Source: Hyphomicrobium sp. | GTDB taxonomy: Bacteria; Pseudomonadota; Alphaproteobacteria; Rhizobiales; Hyphomicrobiaceae | DNA length: 36,150 bases | Reading direction: 5' to 3' | Assembly: GCA_021732485.1 (NCBI GenBank) | Contig: JAKFUV010000015.1 | Location: 1-36,150 of the forward strand | In this document: piece after piece, positions 1-7,322 of the stretch | How the letters are laid out: every line of letters starts with the position of its first letter | Numbering within the stretch: position 1 is the stretch's first letter | Notes under the pieces: model-generated | What the model was told of the DNA's origin: nothing | The model's input: only the letters and a program-made list of their open reading frames with translations | Database searches by the model: none | Program-made: the position numbers and the translations under genes

Positions 1-248
1 ATCGCCAGAACACGCAAATCGCTGCTGAAGCGCGGACGATCCATGGATCGCGCTTGCGACCGCAATCCCGCGTCGACCCGCGACAACGGCTTGTGCTCGG
101 CAGCCAGATGAAAAGGATCTGCGGCAAGAACGTGCTTGGCTATGCCGTCCAGAAGATTGGCGCTAAGCGACGTCACGAGCGCCACGCAGGCGGCATACTT
201 GGCATATGCCATCGCATGCCCCGGCGCTATCACCACCCTCGCCACCAC
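1..248 (-). CDS. Secreted protein of unknown function, 5' part only (cut by window edge)
   Basis: The minus strand is open from a GTG at 248 to the window edge, giving 82 codons without a stop. An AGGAG (plus-strand positions 257-261) lies 8 bases before this GTG, which decides the start; an in-frame ATG at 212 is the alternative. The N-terminus is hydrophobic and ends in a plausible signal-peptidase site (...KHVLA-ADPF). The next residues are charged and look like a mature soluble domain. I do not recognise the family, and the C-terminal part lies outside the window. The 269 bases between this gene and the next one upstream on the same strand are AT-richer and hold a 7-bp inverted repeat (301-307 with 329-335) but no gene I can support. 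Confidence 0.6.
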   Translation of the reverse strand, partial: MVARVVIAPGHAMAYAKYAACVALVTSLSANLLDGIAKHVLAADPFHLAAEHKPLSRVDAGLRSQARSMDRPRFSSDLRVLA

Positions 249-517
249 TCGCCTAACTCCTCGGCACACGACTCTAACGCGCGAAAATCATCTTTAACGC
301 TTCCCGCTCAGCCCGTCCTGTAGCCGTTGCGGGAAACACTTACTCAAAAATTAATAGACGTAGCTAACTCTCTGAAAAATTGATGGTAAAAGAGACACTA
401 TCTGGCTTTAGCGAGCCCGACGGGGCACTATTTCTCAACAACGCTCGAAACGATCAACGGTTCATCTTTGAAATATAATAATGGTCGCGGACGATCGATG
501 GCGCGATTGAGCGGCGT

Positions 518-2017
518 TCAGCGCGATTTGTCCAAGCTATTGATCCGCTCAAGCAGGCGCGGGCGGCGAGGTGAAAGGTCGGTCGCAGACTGCTTATCGT
601 TCTGCGGACTTTCCAGGCGACCTTCGTCGGCGTCGGTCGCCGCGCCGTCGCCGTCGAGGGTTCGTTCGATCGCGGCGACGGCTTTCAAATGACCGCCGAT
701 GACACGCGCATCCTGCACCCGCCCATCGGCAACGGGTTCCGGCGTGGAAGCTGATGGCGAGACCTGACTGCGACCAGCCTCGCGGGCGGCGGACGACGGC
801 GATCGGGGCGCAGTAATTCGATCCGCCAACAACGGCCGGCGAGGCTCTGCATCGGCGACTCTCCGGTTTGCGTCAGCCGTCGTTACCACGCCATTGCCAA
901 GGCGTTTCAGTTCCTCGCTGAAGTGCTGCGATTGGCGTGCCAGCCGTTCGTTGCCGCTGGCGAGTTCAGCTCGCAAGCTCTGGATCGTCCGGCGCTGTTC
1001 GTCGACTTCGGCCTGGAGTGCGCTCATCTCAGCCTTCGTCGATAGTGCCGGCGGCGTTTGCAGCGATGCAGCCTGGCCAGCGGCGCCCGCCGTCAGCAGA
1101 CCCGACTTGTCATACGAGGTGAGCGCCGCTTTCAGCCGGGCAATTTCAGCAGAGCGGTCTTGCACGTCGAATTCCAAGCCGCGCATCTTGCGCTCGATGT
1201 CGTCGCGGCCCGCCTCGGCCGCACCCTCACGCGCCTTCAGCGACAACAATTCGGCTTCGGCCTTGCTGAGATCGGCCCGCAAGCGTTCGATCTCCTCCGG
1301 CAACGTTGCGCTGTTTGCGTCGATGTCGCTGGCCGCCGCCTGCAAGCGCACGATCAAAGCGTTCTGATCGCGTGATTTTGCGCGCAGCATTTCAATTTCA
1401 CTGCGCAGCGCCACTTCACCGTCAAAACGCGGATCCCCGACTGTTTCGCGGTTGCGCGACGCCCGCGTCGCAAGCGTTGTCCGCAAGCGATTGAGCTCTT
1501 CAGACTGCTGAATATTGATCTGTGTCTGCTCTTGCAGCGCGGCAGTCTGCTGGGCGCTGGTATCCGACAGCAGCGTGATGTCGGCGTCGCGCTCAGACAG
1601 CAGTTTGCGCGACTCCGCAAGCCGCTGTTCGACTTTGGGCAACCGATCAAGGATGGCCTGTTCCAGCACGCGGCGCGCGTTACGCAACTCCTCGACGGTC
1701 AGCCGCTGCAATGCAAGCGCTTCATCAAGCTCCTGCACGCGGGCATCGCGGCGATTGATTTCGACGCTTTGCCGAGCGGCTGAGAGCTGGGCATCTTCAA
1801 GCTTTGATTCGAGTTTGTGGATGTTGATCGCGTAATCGGCGCGCATCCGATCGCGATCGGCGCGAATTTCATCCTCGGTCAAAGGTAAACGCCGTTTAAC
1901 CGCGTCGCCGGCAAAGCGTTCGATGCGACGGCGGTAGGCCGGCAGCACCATAATCAAAACCAGCGCGGCCAAAAGAAAGCCGAGCGTGACCAACATCGCG
2001 GACGAAAGCGTAATCAA
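518..2017 (-). CDS. Membrane-anchored coiled-coil protein, conserved in Hyphomicrobiales, function unknown
   Basis: 499 residues. A single N-terminal membrane segment (about residues 7-26) is followed by a basic stretch (AYRRRIERF). A long, Leu/Glu/Arg/Gln-rich coiled coil runs from about residue 50 to 375. The tail is low-complexity and Pro/Ser/Ala-rich, ending in a short basic motif (RPRLLERI). This layout suggests an inner-membrane protein with a cytoplasmic coiled coil, but no enzymatic motif is visible. The listed start is TTG at 2017, with a GGGA 8 bases upstream; an in-frame ATG at 1996 would cut into the membrane segment, so TTG is preferred. Similar proteins of the same layout exist in Bradyrhizobium-type genomes as hypothetical proteins, from memory. 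It sits downstream of eipA on the same strand with a strong hairpin between them. Confidence 0.75.
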   Translation of the reverse strand: MITLSSAMLVTLGFLLAALVLIMVLPAYRRRIERFAGDAVKRRLPLTEDEIRADRDRMRADYAINIHKLESKLEDAQLSAARQSVEINRRDARVQELDEALALQRLTVEELRNARRVLEQAILDRLPKVEQRLAESRKLLSERDADITLLSDTSAQQTAALQEQTQINIQQSEELNRLRTTLATRASRNRETVGDPRFDGEVALRSEIEMLRAKSRDQNALIVRLQAAASDIDANSATLPEEIERLRADLSKAEAELLSLKAREGAAEAGRDDIERKMRGLEFDVQDRSAEIARLKAALTSYDKSGLLTAGAAGQAASLQTPPALSTKAEMSALQAEVDEQRRTIQSLRAELASGNERLARQSQHFSEELKRLGNGVVTTADANRRVADAEPRRPLLADRITAPRSPSSAAREAGRSQVSPSASTPEPVADGRVQDARVIGGHLKAVAAIERTLDGDGAATDADEGRLESPQNDKQSATDLSPRRPRLLERINSLDKSR

Positions 2018-2072
2018 GCGACTGGTCCCGGCTTCCCCTTGCGCGCGTGGACATCGCGCAATGCTACGATCT

Positions 2073-2101
2073 CAGGTGACGCCGCTGGGCGGTGTCACCT
2101 G
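2073..2101. terminator. Strong hairpin between eipA and the coiled-coil gene, candidate terminator
   Basis: CAGGTGAC at 2073-2080 pairs exactly with GTCACCTG at 2094-2101. The inner bases GCCGC and GCGGT extend the stem to 13 positions with one G-T pair, closing on a 3-base loop. It lies about 100 bases beyond the eipA stop codon. There is no T-run on either side, so this is either a terminator without a U-tail or an operator-like site. The function is inferred; the structure is seen. Confidence 0.4.
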
Positions 2102-2204
2102 TACTTACATCCCTGTTTCCATCCGCAAAAGGCCTCAGCCACGATCGCCTGTGCATCGACGATCTCGACCTTTGGATGCGTCATTCAAAGATTGAGCGAT
2201 ATGC

Positions 2205-3089
2205 TCAAAAAGGATTCCATGTCGGATTGCGAGTGTACTTCAAATACCCGACATTGGCACCCAGCCTCAAGCCGATGCCGGCTCGGATCGGTGCCAGCGT
2301 GACCTCGCCAGCTTTCTGCAATTGCACGCTGACGCCGCCGACAAGGTAAGCCGCTCCCTGCACCCCGCCGAAGCGCTCATAAATTTCGGCTGGATCACGA
2401 AGATTGTACACCAGCGTCATGACCTTGGAACCTTCACCTCCGAAATCGTAACCAAGGCTCGGACCTTGCCAGTACACGCGATGCGTGCCGGCGTCTTTCG
2501 TATAGAGTGAACCTTCGCCGTATCGCAGCCCCGCGACAATCGCCCCACCGGCGTCCTGGCCCAGAATATAACCGTTGGGCCGTCCGGCTTTCTGGAACGC
2601 CCATTCAATCGCCGATGCTAGGCCGCCGCTGACCGACCCGAAGAAGCCGTGGCCGGCGGCGACAATTTCGTTTTGGGTGTAGTACCCGCGCGATCCATCC
2701 TCAACTGGCCCTCCGCCGTCGGACGGCGGAACCTGTTCGTAATGTTCCTCGCGGCTCGCGCGCTGTGGGCCGGGTCCGGTCGGATAAGGCTCCCCATACC
2801 CACCGCCGCCGCCGCCGTTAGATTTTCTGCTGCCATCATATGACCGGTCAGGCTCGTACGTTTCCTGCGTTTGGGGGCGATAGACATCGCTGCCGCCCTC
2901 GCCGCCGACGATGACATCATTTGGCGGGCGATATGAGTCGTCGGCGGCGAGAGCGGCCGCTGGAAACCCGCCGAGGCCGAAGAAAAGCGATACAACGAGG
3001 CTCAACAGGTTTCGAACCGCCGGAACGCGGCCGGCGCCTGATCGAGATGCGGCATAGGGCGATCGCGTCGAGCTAAAAATCTTCTGCAT
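2205..3089 (-). CDS. eipA: EipA-like periplasmic envelope-integrity protein (DUF1134)
   Basis: 294 residues. A long N-terminal signal region (hydrophobic core about 28-45, cleavage near AALA-ADD) is followed by a low-complexity Gly/Pro/Asp-rich linker to about residue 135. The DUF1134 domain then runs to the end: motifs NEIVAAGHGFFGSVSGGLAS, the GYILGQDAGGAIVAGLRYG segment and VYWQGPSLGYDFGGEGSK are all present. In Brucella, EipA is a periplasmic beta-barrel-like protein needed for envelope stress resistance, and its transcription is under CtrA control; its biochemical activity is unknown. GAGGAAA just before the ATG supports this start. The linker is longer than I would expect. The gene is two loci from chpT, which fits the CtrA connection, but I see no full CtrA box in its own 180-bp upstream region. 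Confidence 0.88.
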   Translation of the reverse strand: MQKIFSSTRSPYAASRSGAGRVPAVRNLLSLVVSLFFGLGGFPAAALAADDSYRPPNDVIVGGEGGSDVYRPQTQETYEPDRSYDGSRKSNGGGGGGYGEPYPTGPGPQRASREEHYEQVPPSDGGGPVEDGSRGYYTQNEIVAAGHGFFGSVSGGLASAIEWAFQKAGRPNGYILGQDAGGAIVAGLRYGEGSLYTKDAGTHRVYWQGPSLGYDFGGEGSKVMTLVYNLRDPAEIYERFGGVQGAAYLVGGVSVQLQKAGEVTLAPIRAGIGLRLGANVGYLKYTRNPTWNPF

Positions 3090-3194
3090 GATAGTTTCCT
3101 CGTTCGATCACACATCGCACTGGCCGACGGCTGACCTAATTTGCAAGGCAGAGCGCGGCGCGACTCACAGCGAGTTCTGGTCGAAGGCTCGGCT

Positions 3195-3214
3195 CACACT
3201 TTCGCCAAAGTGTG
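3195..3214. terminator. 8-bp perfect hairpin between cysQ and eipA
   Basis: CACACTTT (3195-3202) and AAAGTGTG (3207-3214) form a perfect 8-bp stem with a 4-base loop, flanked by GGC/GCC that could add further pairs. It lies about 55 bases beyond the cysQ stop on the minus strand and about 105 bases before the eipA start. There is no T-run, so it is only a candidate terminator or attenuator. Confidence 0.35.
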
Positions 3215-3269
3215 GCCGATTCGCGTTGCTTGCGCGTCTTCGGGTACGTTGTTTTTTGTGAGGCGTCCG

Positions 3270-4112
3270 TCAGGCCGATGTTGCAAGCCGGTCGAACAGG
3301 GGCTGGCGCCCCCAAGCCACAAAATGCGGATTGAGATAGCCGCGGCTCGCATGTCCGTACGTCAACGCTTCGCCATCGACGCCAGTGACCGTCCCACCGG
3401 CGGCTTCAAGGATCGCCTGACCTGCGGCCGTATCCCATTCGAACGTATTGCCAAGGCGAACGTACAGATCGCCCTCGCCCGCTGCCAGATGGCAGAACTT
3501 GAGCGATGACCCGAGTTGCCTCTGGGCGGCGACGCCCAATGCCTTGAGCAATTCGCCGCTCGGGCCACTGGCTGTAGGGCTGTTGAACGCCGTGAGGTTG
3601 TCGAAATCAGGGGCCCGCGAGACGAGCTGTTGCCAGGGGAGTGCGGAGACCACATCGTCCGCCGCGTCAGGTTGCAGTGCTGCGACATAAGAAAGTCGAT
3701 CGGCCTTCGTCATATAAAGCCGCGCGAATGCCGGCGCGTAGATCAGCCCAAAGACCGGGCGGCCGTTGTCGATCAACGCAATATTGATTGAGAATTCCGG
3801 TTTACCGCGAATGAACAAGCGGGTGCCGTCCAAGGCATCGACCAGAAAAAAACGCTGGGAAGGCGCCGGCAACCGCCCATCGGCGGCGGCTTCTTCGGCG
3901 ACCACTGGAACGTTCGGCATGGCCCTCGCCAGCGATGCCACAATGATTGCTTCCGCTTCCCGGTCGGCGCTTGTCACCGGAGAGTTGTCGGCTTTTTGTT
4001 CGATCACCACACCCGATGACATATGCGCGAGTTCAAGCCGGCCAGCTTCGAGCACAGCCGGCAGCAGCGCTTGGCCAAGCGAATCGCAATCGAAAAAAGT
4101 ACCTAATGTCAT
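3270..4112 (-). CDS. cysQ: 3'(2'),5'-bisphosphate nucleotidase, CysQ type
   Basis: 280 residues of the inositol monophosphatase / CysQ superfamily. Such enzymes hydrolyse the 3'-phosphate of adenosine 3',5'-bisphosphate (PAP) or PAPS, clearing a by-product of sulfate activation. The metal-site motifs are present in order: SPVTSADREAE (about 44-54), VAEE (71-74), VDALDGT (91-97, supplying Asp92 and Asp95) and EWDTAAGQ (about 225-232, Asp227). The second motif reads DALDGT where the usual form is DPLDGT, a mild variation. The C-terminus ends with NPHFVAWG..., as in alphaproteobacterial CysQ. No strong ribosome binding site precedes the ATG. It is divergent from chpT across a 318-bp gap. Assignment to CysQ rather than inositol or histidinol phosphatase is by motif pattern and is fairly secure. 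Confidence 0.88.
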   Translation of the reverse strand: MTLGTFFDCDSLGQALLPAVLEAGRLELAHMSSGVVIEQKADNSPVTSADREAEAIIVASLARAMPNVPVVAEEAAADGRLPAPSQRFFLVDALDGTRLFIRGKPEFSINIALIDNGRPVFGLIYAPAFARLYMTKADRLSYVAALQPDAADDVVSALPWQQLVSRAPDFDNLTAFNSPTASGPSGELLKALGVAAQRQLGSSLKFCHLAAGEGDLYVRLGNTFEWDTAAGQAILEAAGGTVTGVDGEALTYGHASRGYLNPHFVAWGRQPLFDRLATSA

Positions 4113-4430
4113 CGTCGCAGACTTTATCTCAAAATGGCTTCATCTTCGCGCGCACATCACCGCACGCCAGCCATGCTTGGCCGCCAACGCCTGACATAGT
4201 GTCCTGTAAGACTCACTTTGGCGGGAAAATCCAGTCGGGCGGCTCGCCGGGAGTGCAAGACTTGGCAACTTCGTTGCGGCGCGTGTATCAGAGCAAGACG
4301 ACACTTTAGTCGCGGCCCCTGTTCGCTCGCGTCGCGCTCCCGCGCGAGAGCTGCCGCAACCTGTCCGTCCAGGTGCTGCTGCCCGCGATAGCGTCATCCG
4401 GGAACACATAAATTCAGGGGCCTTTTTTTC
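4113..4430. other. Divergent intergenic region between cysQ and chpT
   Basis: 318 bases without a supportable gene. It must hold the promoters of cysQ (minus) and chpT (plus). A candidate sigma-70 promoter for chpT is listed separately. Immediately before the chpT ATG is AGGGGCC followed by a run of T. A GC-rich stretch at about 4320-4360 is full of short complementary words (GCGCGAG / CTCGCG) and could fold. No TTAA-N7-TTAA box is seen here. Confidence 0.5.
4262..4291 (+). promoter_or_regulatory. Candidate sigma-70 promoter for chpT
   Basis: TTGGCA (4262-4267, five of six matches to TTGACA), an 18-base spacer and TATCAG (4286-4291, four of six matches to TATAAT). This would give a 5' leader of about 130 bases before chpT. 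It is a motif match only. Confidence 0.35.
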
Positions 4431-5078
4431 ATGAACCAGCGCGTGCATCCATCTGATCTTGAGCTTGCTGCGCTTATTTCAAGCAAGATCTGCCACGACG
4501 TCATCAACCCTGTGGGCGCCATTTATAATGGCCTCGAAATCCTCGACGAAGATGACGACGTCCAGGCAAAATCTTACGCGTTGAACGTCATTCGCAATGT
4601 CACGGAGCAAGCCTCGGCGCGGCTGCAGTTCGCGCGTTTTGCCTTTGGCGCGGCCGGTTCAGCCGGGTCATTAATCGATCTTGCCACCGCCGAGCAAATT
4701 TCGCGCGGGTTCGTCGGCATCACGCAGGGCAAGCACAAACTGGTATGGCGGGGCGCCGCTGGATATGTGCCGAAAGACAAGGTCAAACTGCTGTTGAATT
4801 TGATTGCCTGTTCGGTCACCGCCCTGCCGCGCGGTGGCGAAATCGACGTCGCCGTCGGCGGTTCTTTCGAAACACCGAGCTTTCTGATCCGCTGCAAAGG
4901 CACCGGCGCGCGCCCACCGCAGTACCTCACCGAATTCATCACCGGCAACGCACAAGCGCTCGATGCCATGAGCATCCAAGCCTATTACACGTGGCGCATC
5001 GCTCAATCCGCCGATATGGCCATCGAAATTCTGAAAGATGGTGCCGACATTCTGCTGGTTGCCAAGCCTGGCGCGTGA
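4431..5078 (+). CDS. chpT: Histidine phosphotransferase ChpT
   Basis: 215 residues. ChpT is the cytoplasmic phosphotransferase that passes phosphate from the hybrid kinase CckA to the response regulators CtrA and CpdR in the alphaproteobacterial cell-cycle pathway. The dimerisation/phosphotransfer helix is clear: SSKICHDVINPVGAIYNGLE, with the phosphorylated His at residue 22, followed by a degenerate ATPase-like domain (residues about 80-213) that lacks ATP-binding motifs, as in the family. The length matches the usual 200-225 residues. The ATG follows AGGGGCC and a T-run. The next gene on the same strand, 159 bp away, is a lone receiver domain, so a phosphotransfer partnership is possible but not shown. 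Confidence 0.93.
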   Translation: MNQRVHPSDLELAALISSKICHDVINPVGAIYNGLEILDEDDDVQAKSYALNVIRNVTEQASARLQFARFAFGAAGSAGSLIDLATAEQISRGFVGITQGKHKLVWRGAAGYVPKDKVKLLLNLIACSVTALPRGGEIDVAVGGSFETPSFLIRCKGTGARPPQYLTEFITGNAQALDAMSIQAYYTWRIAQSADMAIEILKDGADILLVAKPGA

Positions 5079-5111
5079 CGTTGCAACATCCGGGCGGCCG
5101 CGCGGGGGCAA

Positions 5112-5126
5112 TTAAGTGCCCGTTAG
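5112..5126. promoter_or_regulatory. Near-consensus CtrA box upstream of the receiver gene
   Basis: TTAA (5112-5115), seven bases (GTGCCCG), TTAG (5123-5126). The CtrA consensus is TTAA-N7-TTAA, so seven of eight defined positions match with exact spacing. It lies about 112 bases before the ATG of the response regulator gene. CtrA receives its phosphate through ChpT, the gene immediately upstream, so a feedback link is plausible. AT-rich words are rare in this GC-rich intergenic DNA, but a chance match cannot be excluded. Confidence 0.45.
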
Positions 5127-5237
5127 ACATTACGACAGACACTTGTTCCGTTCTCAGGCGCGTGGCGAGGACAGCGTCGTCAGCCGCGTTGTTTCTATGA
5201 CCTTGTGCGCTGGCAACAGCCGGGATGAGATTTCGCC

Positions 5238-5606
5238 ATGAAGCATTGCTTCGTACTCGACGACTCCGAGATCATCCGTAAATATGCGCGTCTGATTTTC
5301 GAAAGCCTCGCCTTTCGTGTCAGCGACCACTCGGATCCAGCGGCGATGTTTCCACGTTTCGCCACGGACTGCCCCGACCTCGTCCTCTTGGATTGGCGCA
5401 TCCCCGGCACCAATATGCACGAGGTCATCGTGAAGCTCAGAGCATTGTGCGGCCCTGAGCGCCCGTACATTCTCTACATGACCAGCGAAAACGATTATGC
5501 CGACGTGCAGGTCGCCTACAAGGCCGGCGCTAACGGCCACCTGCTCAAGCCGTTCAATCAAGACATCATCAAAATGAAACTGCAGGATATTCGGATGGCG
5601 GCATAG
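5238..5606 (+). CDS. Single-domain CheY-like response regulator
   Basis: 122 residues, a receiver domain alone with no output domain. The acidic pocket Asp8-Asp9, phospho-acceptor Asp52 (LVLLDWRIPG), switch Thr82 (YMTSEND) and Lys104 (LLKPFN) are all present. It should therefore be phosphorylatable and act by protein-protein contact. It is not DivK or CpdR: the sequence around the acceptor (DWRIPG) and the TSENDYADVQVAYKAGA stretch belong to another CheY-like subgroup. It lies 159 bp downstream of chpT on the same strand with a CtrA-like box in between, so it may be transcribed both with chpT and alone. The upstream GGGATGAG is a poor to fair ribosome binding site. Its partner kinase is not in the window; ChpT is the obvious candidate phosphate donor. 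Confidence 0.88.
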   Translation: MKHCFVLDDSEIIRKYARLIFESLAFRVSDHSDPAAMFPRFATDCPDLVLLDWRIPGTNMHEVIVKLRALCGPERPYILYMTSENDYADVQVAYKAGANGHLLKPFNQDIIKMKLQDIRMAA

Positions 5607-5754
5607 CCGCGCGTCCACGGCTAACTGCGCTCCTTGCTGCCCAGTATGCCCGAACTTCTCGTCGAACTTCTGGCCGTAGCTCTGGCTGCGCTGCTGCGGA
5701 CTTGCTACTGCTGCCGCCGAGACGAACACGTCGGCGGGGGGAAGACATCAGGCC

Positions 5755-6420
5755 GTGCTGCGCGTAGATAAAATTTTGGTCGCTCCACTGCCGCCGCTGT
5801 CGTTCACCGTTGCAAACGGTGAATGCTTGGCCGTCGAAGGTCCATCCGGATCGGGAAAATCGCGACTTCTGCGGGCGATTGCCGACTTGGAAGCGGCGCG
5901 CGGCCACGTTTTCCTCGATGGCGCTGAACGCGGTGAAATGCGCGCTCCTGCGTGGCGTCGTTTGGTACGCTATGCGGCAACGGAACCGATGTGGTGGACG
6001 GAAACTGCGCGGGCGGCCTTTCCACCACCACCGAATCCTGCGCGATCGCCAACGAGTTCAGCGCTCGCTGGATTATTGGCTGACCTCGCCCTAGACCCAG
6101 CACTTCTTGACAAGCCCGTCAGCGATTTGTCGACAGGCGAGCGCCAGCGCTTGGCGTTCGCCCGCGCAGTGATCGACAGCCCACGCGTTTTGCTGCTGGA
6201 TGAGCCGACCAACGGTCTCGACGCGGCCTCGCAAGCGCGCGTTGAAATTTTGATCCAACGTGAGTTGAAAGCCGGTCGCTCCGTCGTGCTTGCCAGTCAC
6301 GACGCCTTACAAATCGATCGACTGGCGGATACCCGGCTGCAATTGGCCCGCCCAGCGACGCTCCCCCGCGCGACACCGGCGAGCGATACCGCCAGGACGC
6401 AGCGAGGCTGGCAGCCATGA
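5755..6420 (+). CDS. fetA: ABC transporter ATP-binding protein, FetA (YbbL) type
   Basis: 221 residues, a short ABC ATPase. Walker A is GPSGSGKS (29-36), the signature is LSTGERQR (125-132), Walker B is VLLLDEPTNGLD (145-156) and the H-loop is SHD (His182). The Q-loop glutamine is not evident: the region reads RYAATEPMWW, with Thr where Gln is expected, which may be a trait of this subgroup. It overlaps the next gene by ATGA, so the two are translationally coupled. E. coli FetAB is an iron exporter that protects against oxidative stress. The start is GTG at 5755, with GGGGGAAG about 10 bases upstream. The upstream neighbour is the response regulator, 148 bp away. Confidence 0.82.
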   Translation: MLRVDKILVAPLPPLSFTVANGECLAVEGPSGSGKSRLLRAIADLEAARGHVFLDGAERGEMRAPAWRRLVRYAATEPMWWTETARAAFPPPPNPARSPTSSALAGLLADLALDPALLDKPVSDLSTGERQRLAFARAVIDSPRVLLLDEPTNGLDAASQARVEILIQRELKAGRSVVLASHDALQIDRLADTRLQLARPATLPRATPASDTARTQRGWQP

Positions 6421-7220
6421 CTGCGTATATTCCGCTCAGTGTCATCGAACTTGCGTTGGCATCGATTTTGGTTGTCGCCAACGGAATGATCTCGGTCGCC
6501 TACGGTCTCCGCCTCGAAAGGAGCTTGGCCGTGGCATCGCTGCGCATGGTGCTCCAGCTTGGCATCGTGGCCTTGGCGCTGAAGTTCATATTCGCGCAGA
6601 CCAATCCAGTATGGACGCTGTTGTTCGTCACGATCATGGCGGTCGCAACGATTGCCGAAGTGATCATGCGCCAAGAGCGGCGATTGAAAGGCTGGCGCGC
6701 GCTGTTGTTGAGCGCCAGTCCGGCGTTTCTCGCCGGATTGGTCACGACGCTGATTGCGCTGCTGCTCATTCAACCGCAGCCCTGGTACGCGCCGCGATTT
6801 TTGTTGCCTATCCTCGGAATGCTGGTCGGCAATTCACTGTCGGGCGTGGCGCTGGTGCTCGACACTATCACTGGCGCCGCCAGCCGCGAGCGCCGCGTCA
6901 TCGAGGCGCGACTGGCGCTTGGCGCAACGCGACATCAAGCTTTCGAAGACATTTTGAGACGCGGGCTGCGCACCGGATTGATGCCGGTGCTGAACGGCAT
7001 GGCAGCGGCCGGCATCGTCTCGTTGCCGGGCATGATGACCGGTCAAATTCTCGCTGGTGTCGATCCAGTGGAAGCGGCCAAGTATCAAATCATGATCATG
7101 TTCTTGATTGCCGGCGCGACCGCCATCGGGGTTGTCGCGGGCGGCTTCGCGGCCGTTCATCTTTTGACCGACGAGCGGCATCGCTTGCGGCTCGATCGAT
7201 TAACCGCCCCAAGCGAATAG
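6417..7220 (+). CDS. fetB: ABC transporter permease, FetB / UPF0014 family
   Basis: 267 residues with about seven hydrophobic segments spread over the whole length. The C-terminal half carries the family's signature stretches: PILGMLVGNSLSGVALVL, EARLALGATRHQAFEDILRR and SLPGMMTGQILAGVDPVEAA followed by a membrane helix. The length matches FetB (about 260). It forms the membrane half of the exporter whose ATPase is the overlapping upstream gene (4-base ATGA overlap). By analogy the pair exports iron; the substrate cannot be read from the sequence. The downstream neighbour is convergent. About 100 bases separate the two stop codons, with a weak 5-bp hairpin (AGCGC / GCGCT). Confidence 0.87.
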   Translation: MTAYIPLSVIELALASILVVANGMISVAYGLRLERSLAVASLRMVLQLGIVALALKFIFAQTNPVWTLLFVTIMAVATIAEVIMRQERRLKGWRALLLSASPAFLAGLVTTLIALLLIQPQPWYAPRFLLPILGMLVGNSLSGVALVLDTITGAASRERRVIEARLALGATRHQAFEDILRRGLRTGLMPVLNGMAAAGIVSLPGMMTGQILAGVDPVEAAKYQIMIMFLIAGATAIGVVAGGFAAVHLLTDERHRLRLDRLTAPSE

Positions 7221-7322
7221 ACTGGGCGCGATGTACCGATCCAACGAAACCGCCGACCTGAATTCGCCATGCAGTGGGCTCATTCAATGGTTGTTCGGTC
7301 AGCGAGATTCATGCAGCGCTAA

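Noticed and set aside
280..300. Possible CtrA half-box (TTAA-N7-TTTC on the minus strand) before the left-edge gene
   Set aside because: Only the first half-site matches; too weak to call.
5154..5729. Long minus-strand ORF over the response regulator gene
   Set aside because: It is antisense to a clear receiver domain with all key residues; shadow of GC-rich coding bias.
5646..5771. 41-codon Cys-containing ORF overlapping the fetA start
   Set aside because: It has no ribosome binding site, and its overlap with fetA by 17 bases is easily accidental; no protein character beyond a Leu/Ala-rich start.
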